Shown here piece after piece: positions 24,243 to 33,022 of a stretch of DNA of 38,446 nt (positions are counted from its first letter, which is position 1; the number at the start of each line of letters is the position of its first letter). This DNA comes from CAZJBP01 sp964544115 (lineage in GTDB: Bacteria > Verrucomicrobiota > Kiritimatiellia > UBA8416 > JADHWI01). Location: the NCBI GenBank assembly GCA_964544115.1, contig CAZJBP010000007.1, forward strand, positions 1 through 38,446. The letters run 5' to 3'. Below the pieces are notes generated by a model that worked only from the letters and a program-made list of their open reading frames with translations, did no database searches and was not told the origin of the DNA. The position numbers and the translations under genes are program-made.

Positions 24243-25556
24243 CTACGCCAGGATGTCCGCCTTGGAGGGGTGCAGGAGGCGACGGAACTGCCGCGGGGTC
24301 AGGTTGGCCGCCGCCTTGAGGGAGCGGGTCAGGTGGCTCTGGTCGGTGAACCCGCACAGGGCCGCGACGTCGCTGATCGGCAGGTCCGTGGTGGCCAGCA
24401 GCTGGCGGGCCCGGGCCAGGCGCGTTTCACGCCGGAGTTGGCCGTAGGTGCGACCGGTCTCCGCTTTCAACCGGTGAACGAGGGTTGACTCGCTGGCCCC
24501 CGTGCCCCGCGCGGCCGCCTTCAGCGTGCAGGCTTCCTGCAGGTTCTGCTCAAGCCATCGGGCCGTGCGCTCGGAGACCGTTCCGCCCGATGCGTCGTCC
24601 AGGCGCCGTTCCCCAAAGTGCTCCCGGATGAACTCGGCGATCTCGTAGCAGCTGTCCTCGGTCGTCTCGGCCTTCTCCAGGCGGGCAAGGCAGCGCAGCT
24701 CGCGGCTCGTAGCCACGTTCCAGGGCATGCCCTTCAGGATGTCCTGGCTGGTCAGCACGGCCAGCAGAACCCGCAGGTGGGCGCGCAGGCGGTTCAAGTC
24801 CCAGTTGCTCACCAGCAGCAGCTTGGCCAGGTACGTGGAGAGGTGGCGCATGGCGGCGCTGCGGTCGTTGCGCTCAAGGAGGGCGAGCAGCTGGTAGGCA
24901 TCCCGCGGAATATCCGGCGGAGACGGGTCGTGCAGCCGCACCTCGGCAAACGCCTCGGCGATGCGGCGCTGCTGGACGTACTTCTCGTTCTGCCTCCGGA
25001 AGAAGGCCGCCGAGTTGAGCCCCGAGGAGAACGTGGCCTCCAGCACGTACTGGCCGAGCCCGCGCAGCGCCGAAGGCGTGATCGGCTGCAGCGAGGAAAG
25101 GCCCCGCGAGAACGCGGCCCGTTCCTCCCGCGGCAGCCCGGCCAATTGCCGCTCAAGGGCGTCGGCCGCATCGCCCGGAGCGCCCGGAGCGGTGTACCCG
25201 CCCAGCGAAATGCCCCCGGCGCAGCGGTTGCTCGGGGCTACGGCCACCGTGACGAACAGGAGCCCGGCCCAGCAACGGTAGAAGTAGGCTTCGCCTGACG
25301 CGAAGGCGTGCAGCGCCGCGTCGCAGCACGCATAGCGGCAGAACGCGCGCGTGGCGGAGTGCTGCAGGCAGTGGCGACAAAAGGCGCACACCTTGGCGTT
25401 CTCCGTGAGGGCGTGGTCGTGGAGACCGTGGTACACAGCGCCTGCGCCCGTGACCGCTGCAATGTCCGCCAGCAGGTCATCAACCGCCTTGGGGACGCTA
25501 TCACCGCGCCGTCCCGCCAGACGCCGCTGGCTTCCTGTCGTCTTTCTCATTGCCAT
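24243..25556 (-). CDS. AraC-family regulator with N-terminal PocR sensory domain
   Basis: 437 residues. The N-terminal part (about 20-170) has the Cys-rich PocR pattern: CAFCRHCLQH, then CRYACCDAALHAFASGEA, then YRCWAGLLFVTVAV. PocR domains bind small organic ligands, as in the propanediol regulator PocR. The C-terminal ~100 residues are an AraC double helix-turn-helix with ISDVAALCGFTDQSHLTRSL and TPRQFRRLL. The gene is divergent from the MTHFR-like/methyltransferase pair across a 107-bp gap, so it probably controls them, with a C1-related ligand. No Shine-Dalgarno sequence is evident before ATG 25556; ATG 25550 is an alternative. Confidence 0.85.
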   Translation of the reverse strand: MAMRKTTGSQRRLAGRRGDSVPKAVDDLLADIAAVTGAGAVYHGLHDHALTENAKVCAFCRHCLQHSATRAFCRYACCDAALHAFASGEAYFYRCWAGLLFVTVAVAPSNRCAGGISLGGYTAPGAPGDAADALERQLAGLPREERAAFSRGLSSLQPITPSALRGLGQYVLEATFSSGLNSAAFFRRQNEKYVQQRRIAEAFAEVRLHDPSPPDIPRDAYQLLALLERNDRSAAMRHLSTYLAKLLLVSNWDLNRLRAHLRVLLAVLTSQDILKGMPWNVATSRELRCLARLEKAETTEDSCYEIAEFIREHFGERRLDDASGGTVSERTARWLEQNLQEACTLKAAARGTGASESTLVHRLKAETGRTYGQLRRETRLARARQLLATTDLPISDVAALCGFTDQSHLTRSLKAAANLTPRQFRRLLHPSKADILA

Positions 25557-25663
25557 CGCTTGCTATTGCATGCCATGAATTTGCCAGTGCGTACAAGCAT
25601 GGAGTCATCCGATCGGGCAGGATTTCAACACCGCCGACGTTAGGAAAGGGAGGCCGGATAACC
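25557..25663. promoter_or_regulatory. Divergent control region of the C1 module
   Basis: 107 bp between the starts of the PocR/AraC regulator and the MTHFR-like gene, the only place for both promoters. It contains GCATGCCATG-type and GTCATCCGATCGGGCAGGAT sequences but no confident -35/-10 pair. The downstream site AAAGGGAGG serves the MTHFR-like gene. Confidence 0.4.
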
Positions 25664-26455
25664 ATGGTCCAGCAACACATTGACAACAAGATCTTTCACA
25701 TTGAGATCCTGACACCCAAGCAGAGCGCGCCGGACATTGACGCCGCGCTGGAGGCGTTCGCCCAGAAGTACCGGCAGGTCATGGATGCGGGCTACACTGC
25801 CTGCATCACCGACAACCCGATGGGTATTCCGAGTTTTCAAGCCACGGAGGTCATCGCAGCCTTGGACCTTCCCGTTCACCCCGAGCAACTGTTGGTGCAC
25901 CTCAACACCTTCCACACCCGTGAGGGGCTTGACGAGATCCTGAAAGCCGCTGTCGATGCCGGAATGAAGTACCTGCTGGTCATCTCCGGGGACGGAAGCG
26001 AACGCCTGCCGAAGCTCACGCCGGAGAGCCTGGGGATCGAGGCCAACGTCGTGACCTCGGTTGAACTGCTCCAGTACATCGGGAAGGCGTACCCTGGCGC
26101 ATTCCACTGCGGAGTGGCCTTCAACCCGTATGAACCACAGGATCACGAACTGGAGAAGATGGAGCGCAAAGTGGCGGCTGGCGCCCAGTTCATCATCACC
26201 CAGCCGGTGATCGGCCGCGACGAGCGTGTGCTGGCGCTGCGGCGGTTCGGCTTGCCCGTCATTATCGACGCATGGATGTCCAAGAAGCTGCACCTCCTGT
26301 CCGACTGCGTCGGCTACGCGATCCCCGAGGATGCGCCGTACGACCCGATCGCCAACCTTCAGGACCTTCAACGGCACTATCCGGATTGCGGGTTTTATCT
26401 GGCCCTGCTGGGCTTCAAGACGCAATATCCGCTGCTGAAGGATTTGTGGAAGTGA
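25664..26455 (+). CDS. Methylenetetrahydrofolate reductase-like protein
   Basis: 263 residues, a TIM-barrel of the MetF family. Family-typical segments are FHCGVAFNPYEPQDHELEKM and ERKVAAGAQFIITQPVIG, the conserved region before the active-site strand. MetF proteins interconvert methylene- and methyl-H4folate using FAD. At 263 residues it is slightly shorter than E. coli MetF (296), and the N-terminal strand is atypical, so it may be a divergent branch acting with its neighbour. The start has GGGAGG 9 nt upstream. The methyltransferase gene follows after 68 bp. Confidence 0.82.
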   Translation: MVQQHIDNKIFHIEILTPKQSAPDIDAALEAFAQKYRQVMDAGYTACITDNPMGIPSFQATEVIAALDLPVHPEQLLVHLNTFHTREGLDEILKAAVDAGMKYLLVISGDGSERLPKLTPESLGIEANVVTSVELLQYIGKAYPGAFHCGVAFNPYEPQDHELEKMERKVAAGAQFIITQPVIGRDERVLALRRFGLPVIIDAWMSKKLHLLSDCVGYAIPEDAPYDPIANLQDLQRHYPDCGFYLALLGFKTQYPLLKDLWK

Positions 26456-26523
26456 TGCCGGCCTGAACGGATCGAGCACACCGGGGCGCGGCGTAAGCGC
26501 GAGAGAGAGATGAGGAGATCGAG

Positions 26524-27546
26524 ATGACCACGAAGACATTCATCGCCGTGGGCGAGAACATCCATTGCACCCGGATCTACAAGGTGGGCGGCAAGTTCTG
26601 CTGCGAGCAGCCCGGGGGTGGCTTTGCGATCCCCTACCAGACGGCGCAGGGCAAGAAGGCGCTGCTGGCAGTGCCGGCGGTGTTCATGGAGCGCGCCGAC
26701 TGGCAGGCGGGAAAGGTGAAGCACTGCCAGGTGGCGATCTGGCAGGGCGTGCAGGGCGACGCCGACGGGCGGCGCGCGGGCGTGGCCTACCTTCAGCATC
26801 TGGCTCGGGCCCAGGCACAGACCGGCGCCTCGTATCTGGATCTCAACGTGGATGAGTACAGCACGGACACGGCGGAGCGCGTGCGGCTGATGAAGTGGCT
26901 GGTCGGCGTCGTGCAGGAAGCTGTGTCGATCCCCATGAGCATTGACTCGTCCAATATCGAGATCCTGAACGCCGGCCTCGAGGCCGCCGACCCGGCGCGG
27001 GGACGTCCGATGGTCAACTCGGTTTCACTCGAGCGCGGCGATGCGATCGAGGTGTCCGCCCGCCACCGGGCGGCGGTCATCGCTTCGGCAGCGGGCGAAA
27101 CCGGCCTGCCCGCGACCCAGGAGGAGCGGCTCGGAAACATCGAGCGGCTCATGGGCAAGCTGCGGGCCTCGGGCTTTCAGGACTCCGCGGTCCACATCGA
27201 CCCCCTGGTCTTTCCTATTTCCACCGACAGCCTCAACGGCGCCCGGTTCCTCGAGACCGTCTCGGACGTGCGGAAGCGCTACGGCGCGGCGATCCACATC
27301 GTCGCTGGCCTCAGCAACATCTCCTTCGGCATGCCGAACCGCAAGCTGATCAACCAGGTCTTCGCCTGGCTTGCCGTGCAGGCCGGAGCCGACGGCGGCA
27401 TCGTCGACACGGAGCAGATCAACGGCGAAATCCTGGCGGGGCTGGATGTGGAGTCCCAGGGCTTCAAACTCGCCAAGGCCCTGCTGACAGGCGCAGACGA
27501 GTACGGGATGGAGTACATCGCCGCGGCGCGCGAAGGCACGATCTAG
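26524..27546 (+). CDS. Methyltetrahydrofolate:corrinoid methyltransferase-like protein
   Basis: 340 residues, a pterin-binding TIM barrel of the AcsE/MtvB/MetH-domain type. These move the methyl group of methyl-H4folate to or from a cob(I)alamin protein. Matching segments are GASYLDLNVDEYS, IPMSIDSSNIEIL, HIDPLVFPISTDS and VAGLSNISFGMPNRKLIN. An N-terminal extension of about 70 residues (with KFCCEQPGGGFAIP) lengthens it relative to AcsE (about 262). GAGGAG precedes the start. No corrinoid protein, activase or substrate methyltransferase is in the window, so partners must be elsewhere. Confidence 0.87.
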   Translation: MTTKTFIAVGENIHCTRIYKVGGKFCCEQPGGGFAIPYQTAQGKKALLAVPAVFMERADWQAGKVKHCQVAIWQGVQGDADGRRAGVAYLQHLARAQAQTGASYLDLNVDEYSTDTAERVRLMKWLVGVVQEAVSIPMSIDSSNIEILNAGLEAADPARGRPMVNSVSLERGDAIEVSARHRAAVIASAAGETGLPATQEERLGNIERLMGKLRASGFQDSAVHIDPLVFPISTDSLNGARFLETVSDVRKRYGAAIHIVAGLSNISFGMPNRKLINQVFAWLAVQAGADGGIVDTEQINGEILAGLDVESQGFKLAKALLTGADEYGMEYIAAAREGTI

Positions 27547-27566
27547 CCCGCCCTTGACATCCGGAT

Positions 27567-27591
27567 CGCTTCGCTCTCTGAGACCGAAGCG
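27567..27591. terminator. Bidirectional terminator-like hairpin
   Basis: CGCTTCG (27567-27573) pairs perfectly with CGAAGCG (27585-27591), and TCTC/GAGA inside extends the palindrome. It lies between the convergent methyltransferase and pgi stops. No clear T-run is present on either strand, so it may need Rho or act as a 3'-end stabiliser. Confidence 0.5.
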
Positions 27592-27598
27592 CCCCCCG

Positions 27599-29124
27599 TC
27601 ACCCAGTGCGCCCGGCGCGGTAGCGGCGGATCAGCTGCGTCGTTGACGCGTCGTGCGCATCGGCCGCCGGATCGCCGGCCGACTGCAGGTCCTTGAGGAC
27701 GCGGCTGGCCAGCACCTTGCCCAGTTCGACGCCCCACTGGTCGAACGAATACACATTCCACACCACGCCCTGGACGAACACCTTGTGNNNNNNNNNNGCA
27801 CCTCCTCCGCCGGCTTGCCGAACGCCAGCGCCTCGGCCTGCGCAAACATGTTCGCCATCAGCTTGTCGTGGTGATCCCCCAGGGGATTGCAGGAGCGGCA
27901 GAATCCGATGAAGTCAGCGGGAATCAGCCGGGTGCCCTGGTGGATGAGCTGGTAGAAGGCATGCTGGCCGTTGGTTCCGGGCTCGCCCCAGATGATCGGG
28001 CCGGTCGCGTAACCAACCCGCCGCCCCTGCCGATCCGTGCTCTTGCCGTTGCTTTCCATATCCACCTGCTGGAGGTGGGCGGCAAAACGGTGCAGGTACT
28101 GGTCGTAGGGAAGAATCGCGTGGCTCTCCGCGCCGAGCACGTTGCCATACCACACACCGAGCATCCCGAGGATCACCGGCAGGTTCTTCTCAAACGGCGC
28201 TTCGGCAAAGTGGCGGTCCATGGCATGGAACCCGTCGAGCATCCGGCCAAACTGCTCCGGGCCGATGCTGACCATCACCGGCAGCCCGATGGCCGAACAA
28301 AGCGAGTAGCGCCCGCCGACCCAGTCCCAGAAGCCGAACATGTTGGCCGTGTCGATCCCGAAGGCGGCGACGGCGGTGGCGTTCGTCGACACCGCCACGA
28401 AGTGACGGGCGACGGCGGCCGGGTCGCCGAGTCGATTCAGGAGCCACTCCCGGGCCGTCGCGGCATTCGTCATCGTCTCCTGCGTCGTGAACGTCTTCGA
28501 GGCCACGATGAACAGCGTCTCGGCCGGGTCGAGGCCGCGCACGGTCTCGGCAAAGTGCGTCGCGTCGACGTTGGACACGAACCGCACCGACAGGTCGCGC
28601 TGGCTGCAGGCCTTCAGCGCTTCGCAGGCCATCAGGGGGCCCAGGTCAGACCCGCCGATGCCGATGTTGATCACGTTGCGGATCCGCTCCCCGGTGAACC
28701 CCTTCCATTCGCCCGACCGCACGCGGGCCGCGAACGCCGCCATGCGCGCAAAAACCGCATGGATCTCGGGCATCACATCGACCCCATCCACGCGGATGGC
28801 GCGCCCCGATCGGTTGCGCAGGGCGACGTGCAGCACGGCGCGGTTCTCGGTGGCGTTGATGCGCTCGCCCGAGAACATCGCATCGATCGCGGTCCTCAAG
28901 CCCGCAGCCGATGCCAGGTCCATCAGCAGCCGCAGTGTCTCGTCGGTCGCCCGGTTCTTGGAGTAGTCCAGAAACAAACCCGCCGCCTCGGCGCTCATGC
29001 GCGCCGCGCGCTCCGGCTCCCGGGAAAACAGGCCCCTGAGCGTTTCCTTCTCCATCGCCTTGCCGTGCGCCATCAGGGCATGCCATTGAGGACGCTGATC
29101 CGCAGGTACCATTCCATCCGCCAT
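27599..29124 (-). CDS. pgi: Glucose-6-phosphate isomerase, interrupted by an assembly gap
   Basis: Interconverts glucose-6-phosphate and fructose-6-phosphate. The N-terminal 442 codons run from ATG 29124 (GGAGGGG 7 nt upstream) to the gap; the last 62 codons resume in frame with HKVFVQGVVWNVYSFDQWGV, the family's second signature. The first signature is DWVGGRYSLCSAIGLPV. Compared with E. coli Pgi (549 residues) about 45 residues are missing, including the expected stretch before the catalytic histidine region. The ten N therefore stand for roughly 130 bp. Read literally, the N run shifts the frame, but this is an artefact rather than a pseudogene. Confidence 0.93.
27788..27797. other. Assembly gap (ten N)
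   Basis: A run of exactly ten N inside pgi. Homology predicts about 130-135 missing bases of length 3n+2 to keep frame, so the gap size is a placeholder. Confidence 0.98.
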
Positions 29125-29174
29125 GCTTCCACCCCTCCATCTGTTGCCGCGCCGACCTGAGCGGGGCGGCCTGC

Positions 29175-29699
29175 TCAACCGCCCGCGCGCCTCGGCTCCG
29201 GCTTCACGCGACGGGCCGTGATGTCGTCGCGTATGACCTCAAACGTCTTCTCTCCGATTCCCGGTACGTCCATCAAGTCCTTCGTCCGGCGGTAAGGGCG
29301 CCCACGGACGATGCTCCGCGCCAGGGTTTCACCGATCCGCGGCAGCATCTTCAGCTGCGCAATCGAGCAGCTGTTGATGTCGATGAGGTCCGGGTCCGGC
29401 GCCTTGACCTCCTGCCAGAAACTCAGCTTCGTCGGCCCAAAGCTGCGCAGATATTCCTTGTCCTCGGCAGACAGATACACGCACCGGATGTGGAGGCGGG
29501 ACCCGTCCGGCTCCTCCAATTGCACCCACACCCCGTAGTTGAAGACGAGCCTCGCCTCCACGGTCGAACCCGATGCCGACGTCCACGTCCGCACGTCGCG
29601 TGGGGGCAGCGCGTTCTTCTCTTCCTTCTTTGGCTCCTCCGCCGCGAACGCCATCCACCCGGTTAGGACCAACGCCACCGCCACCCGCTGTGCTCGCAT
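29175..29699 (-). CDS. Exported protein with SHD1-like and helix-hairpin-helix domains
   Basis: 174 residues. The signal peptide covers about residues 1-20 (VALVLTGWMAFAA). Residues ~36-86 (RTWTSASGSTVEARLVF.. to LSAEDKEYL) look like the SLA1-homology domain 1 common in exported PVC-group proteins. Residues ~105-163 are a ComEA-like helix-hairpin-helix pair (IDINSCSIAQLKMLPRIGE, then DLMDVPGIGEKTFEVI), a DNA-binding fold. A periplasmic DNA-binding role, perhaps in DNA uptake, is inferred. ATG 29699 has GAGGGG 4 nt upstream; the longer frame to 29903 overlaps the PilZ gene and is rejected. pgi starts 50 bp downstream. Confidence 0.75.
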   Translation of the reverse strand: MRAQRVAVALVLTGWMAFAAEEPKKEEKNALPPRDVRTWTSASGSTVEARLVFNYGVWVQLEEPDGSRLHIRCVYLSAEDKEYLRSFGPTKLSFWQEVKAPDPDLIDINSCSIAQLKMLPRIGETLARSIVRGRPYRRTKDLMDVPGIGEKTFEVIRDDITARRVKPEPRRAGG

Positions 29700-29785
29700 G
29701 TCGCCCCTCACTCCCTGGCCGCCCACCTGAAGGGCAGCACGACACCCCAGCCGGCGCGCAACCGGGCGCGCCAGCGGAACAGAAC

Positions 29786-30184
29786 TCACGCCGGCGCCGG
29801 TTCGCTGGTGCCCTGCCTCTGCGCCAGCTGCCTCAGGGCCCGGTACCAGCGCTGGCGCACCGCCGACCTGGCCGCCTCGATCCGTACGCCGATCACGGTG
29901 CACGCCGAGGCGTTTCGATCGCCTCGCACCCAGCGAACGTCCCCATCAAAGTGGCACGCTCTCCGCCACCACGCCGTCTTCACGCGCAGCCGCAGCGTAG
30001 CGCCAACGCGCACGGTCGCCGACGTCGCGAACTCCAGCCGCACGCCGCCGGTCGACACGTCACGCGTGCTGCACCCGGTCCAAGGGCACGAGCTCCGATC
30101 CCCCTCGGTCCCTTCTCCTACGAAACGGACGTCCGCGGGAAAGCGGGCCCGTATGCGTTCATGCTGGCGCTGGTTGAGCTGCAT
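29786..30184 (-). CDS. PilZ-domain protein, probable cyclic-di-GMP receptor
   Basis: 132 residues, a single PilZ barrel. The c-di-GMP contacts are visible as RQHER (RxxxR, residues 6-10) and DVSTGG (DxSxxG, about 42-47), followed by the HFDGDVRWVRG strand typical of the family. No output domain is attached, so it would work by binding partners. It lies 26 bp downstream of the zinc-finger exported protein and 86 bp upstream of the SHD1-HhH gene, all on the minus strand. Confidence 0.82.
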   Translation of the reverse strand: MQLNQRQHERIRARFPADVRFVGEGTEGDRSSCPWTGCSTRDVSTGGVRLEFATSATVRVGATLRLRVKTAWWRRACHFDGDVRWVRGDRNASACTVIGVRIEAARSAVRQRWYRALRQLAQRQGTSEPAPA

Positions 30185-30210
30185 GGTGTGCTCTGCACGT
30201 CAGGGACGCG

Positions 30211-31104
30211 CTACTTCTTAAGTTCCTCGATCGGGTCAACGGTGAAGGCCACGTTCTGGCTCTTGTTGATCAGGGCAAACACCAGCGTGACCTGCACCGG
30301 TTGACCCGTGGCCCGGAATTCCGTGCCCACCTTCGTTCCCACATACAGTGAGTCAGGTGTCAGGTCCAGCCGCTTGCGGCTGGACAGGTCTGGATCCGGG
30401 GACACCGTGATCTGTTTGGGGTGGTACCCGATGACATAGCCCCGGCACTGGATCGTGCGTCCGCTGTAATCGTCGGGCTTGGCCATGACGGCCTCGATCT
30501 CCGCGACCTCGGCGTGACCGTCGCGCGCCTGCTCGCGGAACGCCTGAATCTTGCGAACGAATTCCTGCATGCTGCCCCACTCCGGCGCACTGGCCGACGC
30601 GACGGACGCCGGAACCGCCTCGGCAGCGGGCTGCTGCCCGGAGAGCTCGTCCAAGAGGGCCAGGTATTCCTTCTCCACCGCTGCCGGCGACAGGGACTTT
30701 CCCGTGCCGCCACATTCTGCGCAGGCGGCCCCCTTGGACGCCCCGCCGCAGGCGGAACACACGACGTCCAACCGGTCGGGACTCAGCCGAGCCACCACCG
30801 GATCCTTCCCGAGGCGGGTTAGCAGAAACGCCCGCGTCTTGCGCCCCTGTTCCGTCATTCCGACATGCAGGCAGCCGAGCGAATAGACAGCCATGCAGGT
30901 CGTTTGCTGCGTCTCATCGGCCATATCCGTGATCGATAGGCGCAACTTCTGAAGCAGATCCCGGTCCTCCGGGTGGGCGTGAAGCGAGACAAAGACCTCA
31001 TCCACCGGTGCCGCCTGAACAGCGCCCACCAGACCCATCCACGCCACAGCCGCGCACGCCACAAGGGTGCGTTTCTGCAGAATAGCGTCGCGCTTCGAGA
31101 CCAC
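30211..31104 (-). CDS. Exported protein with DnaJ-type cysteine-rich motif, unknown function
   Basis: 297 residues from a GTG start (31104) with GGAGGGG 8 nt upstream. The signal peptide is about residues 1-31 (LVACAAVAWMGLVGAVQA). A middle segment CSACGGASKGAACAECGGTG (about 116-135) contains two CxxCGG units like half of the DnaJ zinc-binding region. An Ala/Ser-rich linker and a C-terminal part of beta character (about 205-297) follow. Two further Cys (TTCMAVYSLGCLHVG) lie near residue 70-80. I do not recognise the whole. Such proteins are common in PVC-type genomes. First gene of the series leading to the PilZ gene. Confidence 0.75.
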   Translation of the reverse strand: MVSKRDAILQKRTLVACAAVAWMGLVGAVQAAPVDEVFVSLHAHPEDRDLLQKLRLSITDMADETQQTTCMAVYSLGCLHVGMTEQGRKTRAFLLTRLGKDPVVARLSPDRLDVVCSACGGASKGAACAECGGTGKSLSPAAVEKEYLALLDELSGQQPAAEAVPASVASASAPEWGSMQEFVRKIQAFREQARDGHAEVAEIEAVMAKPDDYSGRTIQCRGYVIGYHPKQITVSPDPDLSSRKRLDLTPDSLYVGTKVGTEFRATGQPVQVTLVFALINKSQNVAFTVDPIEELKK

Positions 31105-31360
31105 GTTGTGACCCCTCCGTTTGCCCTGACCCGCTGTAAGCTACATACTCCGCTTTCAGGAGGAAATCAAGACCACGAAAAGCGCGAGATCGCCGACAGG
31201 CCGGGCCTTACGGCGAAACGGGAGGCGGCTCGGTGCCGCGCACGGCAGATAAACACAACGCCATCTTCCTGCGTGACCCACCCAAGTCACTTCTGACACA
31301 ATGCGGCCCGTTCCGAATTGACGACGGCGTGACGGCAACCTGAAAAGGAAGAGCGGCAGC

Positions 31361-31771
31361 ATGAAGGTAGTGGTCAAGAAGCGGCAGGCTGAATCACGGC
31401 CCCGCACGCCAGCCACATCGGCTCCTCGCGCGGCACCGGCAAAGGCTCGCGACAACACGGCGTGGATCAAGTGGGCAGTCATCGCGACGCTGGCCCTGGC
31501 CATCGGCGGCGCGGCGGCCGCGTCTGCAGCGGCACGGCACCGGAGGGCGGCGGCGATGCACCGGGCACAGCCGGCGAAGCCTCAGGCCGTCCCCTCGAGG
31601 CCCGGGCAGGTTCCGGGCGGCATTCTGGGCGATATCGACCTGAAGGCGTGGTGCAAGGAGAACGACAAGAACAACCCTGAACTGCAGGCGCGCCGGGCCC
31701 GCATGCACGGCGGGGCGCAACCCGCCCCGATGCCGTCGCCGACACCCCCTTCGCCGGCGGCGGCACATTAG
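31361..31771 (+). CDS. Single-pass membrane protein, unknown function
   Basis: 136 residues. A basic, Ala/Pro-rich N-terminus (about 1-34) precedes one transmembrane helix (WIKWAVIATLALAIGGAAAA, about 35-54), then a basic segment and a Pro-rich tail. A short conserved-looking piece, GDIDLKAWCKENDKNNPE, contains the only Cys. It fits a type II membrane anchor with a short outer part. The start has GGAAGAG about 7 nt upstream. It ends 15 bp before the NamZ gene, so it is probably part of the same operon and might be linked to cell-wall salvage, though nothing in the sequence proves that. Confidence 0.6.
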   Translation: MKVVVKKRQAESRPRTPATSAPRAAPAKARDNTAWIKWAVIATLALAIGGAAAASAAARHRRAAAMHRAQPAKPQAVPSRPGQVPGGILGDIDLKAWCKENDKNNPELQARRARMHGGAQPAPMPSPTPPSPAAAH

Positions 31772-31786
31772 AAAGGGAGGCGGGTT

Positions 31787-33022
31787 GTGAAACACCGGCG
31801 TTCAATGCCTTCGACCGGAGCGACCCAGCGGAGTCGTCCGGCCCGCGGTGGATCCTTCCTGCCCGGCATCGACGTCCTGCTCACCGAGCGGATCGGCTGG
31901 ATCAAGGGACGTCGAGTGGGACTGGTCAGCCATGCGGCCGCTGTCGACGCGGCCGGTTGCCATGCCGCCCAGCGCCTGAGGGACGCGCCAGGCGTGCAAC
32001 TGTCGTGCCTGCTCGGGCCGGAACACGGCTTCTTCAGCCGCGCCGGCGCCGGGGAGGCGTGCGGGTCGGTGCAGCACCCGGACTGGAATATCCCGGTGTT
32101 TTCGCTTTACGGCGACACGCGAAAGCCCACCCCGGAAATGCTATCCCACGTCGATCTGCTGGTCGTGGATCTGCAGGATCTCGGCGCCCGTGCGTACACC
32201 TATGTGTCCACGCTCGCACTCGTGATGGAGGCCGCAGCCGAGGCAGGCAAGCCGGTGATCGTCGCCGACCGCCCGGTGCCGCTGCCGAACACCGTAGACG
32301 GCCCGATGCCGGACGGCCGACACCGCAGCTTTGTGTCCTGGATCGACGCCCCTTTGTCCTACGGCATGACGCCCGGCGAAACGGCCCTCTGGCTGCGCCG
32401 GACCACGGCGCTCGACCTGGACCTGCGGGTGGCGCCGCTGCGGGGCTATCGCCGCGACCCGGCGCGCTCCACCGCATGGTTTCCCTGGATCCCCCCCTCG
32501 CCCGCCATCCGCTCATGGGAGTGCGCCATGTGCTTCCCGGCCACGGTCGCCTTCGAGGCCCTCGGGGCCGTCGATCACGGGCGCACGGGCCCCCTGCCCT
32601 TTCAGGTTCTGGGCAGCGCGTGGATGGATGGCACAGAGGTCTGTGCGCGCCTGCGCGAGCAGGCCTTGCCCGGCGTCTGCTTCCATCCCCATCGATACGT
32701 GCCCACGGCACCGGCAGCGGGTGCCGCTGAGTGCCTCGGCGTGCGGATGAGCGTGACCGATCCCGATGCGTTCCAGCCCGTCACCACCGGCTACGCGCTC
32801 ATCAGGACACTCGAGGAACTCTACGGGCGCAGGCGCGTCTGGACCCCGGGCGTCTCGCGGCCCGAGTTCTTCGACAAGCTGATGGGAACCGATTCCGTTC
32901 GTACCGCGCTGCGCGAGCGGGTCCCAACTGTCGACGTCGCCCGCCAGTGGAGGGAGGCGTCCCGCTCGTTCCGCCGCCAGCGCCTGGCCTGCCTCCTTTA
33001 TGAAAGACCCAGCGTGCGGTGA
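31787..33022 (+). CDS. namZ: Exo-beta-N-acetylmuramidase, NamZ type (DUF1343/GH171)
   Basis: NamZ removes MurNAc from the non-reducing end of peptidoglycan fragments (shown in Bacillus subtilis; family GH171). 411 residues with the DUF1343 landmarks GIDVLL, GPEHGFF, PVFSLYG, VDLLVVDLQDLGARAYTYVSTL and VIVADRPVPLPN. The GTG start has GGGAGG 7 nt upstream. No signal peptide or lipobox is visible; the first 25 residues are basic and polar, unlike the secreted Bacillus enzyme. It may therefore act on imported muropeptide-free disaccharides. The stop overlaps the next start (GTGA), tying it to the MurU-AmgK-like fusion. The assignment is by family; chemistry is untested here. Confidence 0.85.
   Translation: MKHRRSMPSTGATQRSRPARGGSFLPGIDVLLTERIGWIKGRRVGLVSHAAAVDAAGCHAAQRLRDAPGVQLSCLLGPEHGFFSRAGAGEACGSVQHPDWNIPVFSLYGDTRKPTPEMLSHVDLLVVDLQDLGARAYTYVSTLALVMEAAAEAGKPVIVADRPVPLPNTVDGPMPDGRHRSFVSWIDAPLSYGMTPGETALWLRRTTALDLDLRVAPLRGYRRDPARSTAWFPWIPPSPAIRSWECAMCFPATVAFEALGAVDHGRTGPLPFQVLGSAWMDGTEVCARLREQALPGVCFHPHRYVPTAPAAGAAECLGVRMSVTDPDAFQPVTTGYALIRTLEELYGRRRVWTPGVSRPEFFDKLMGTDSVRTALRERVPTVDVARQWREASRSFRRQRLACLLYERPSVR

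Noticed and set aside
27631..29178. pgi read straight through the N run as a 515-residue protein, suggesting a frameshifted pseudogene
   Set aside because: The sequence after the N run matches Pgi in another frame, so the shift comes from the arbitrary gap length.
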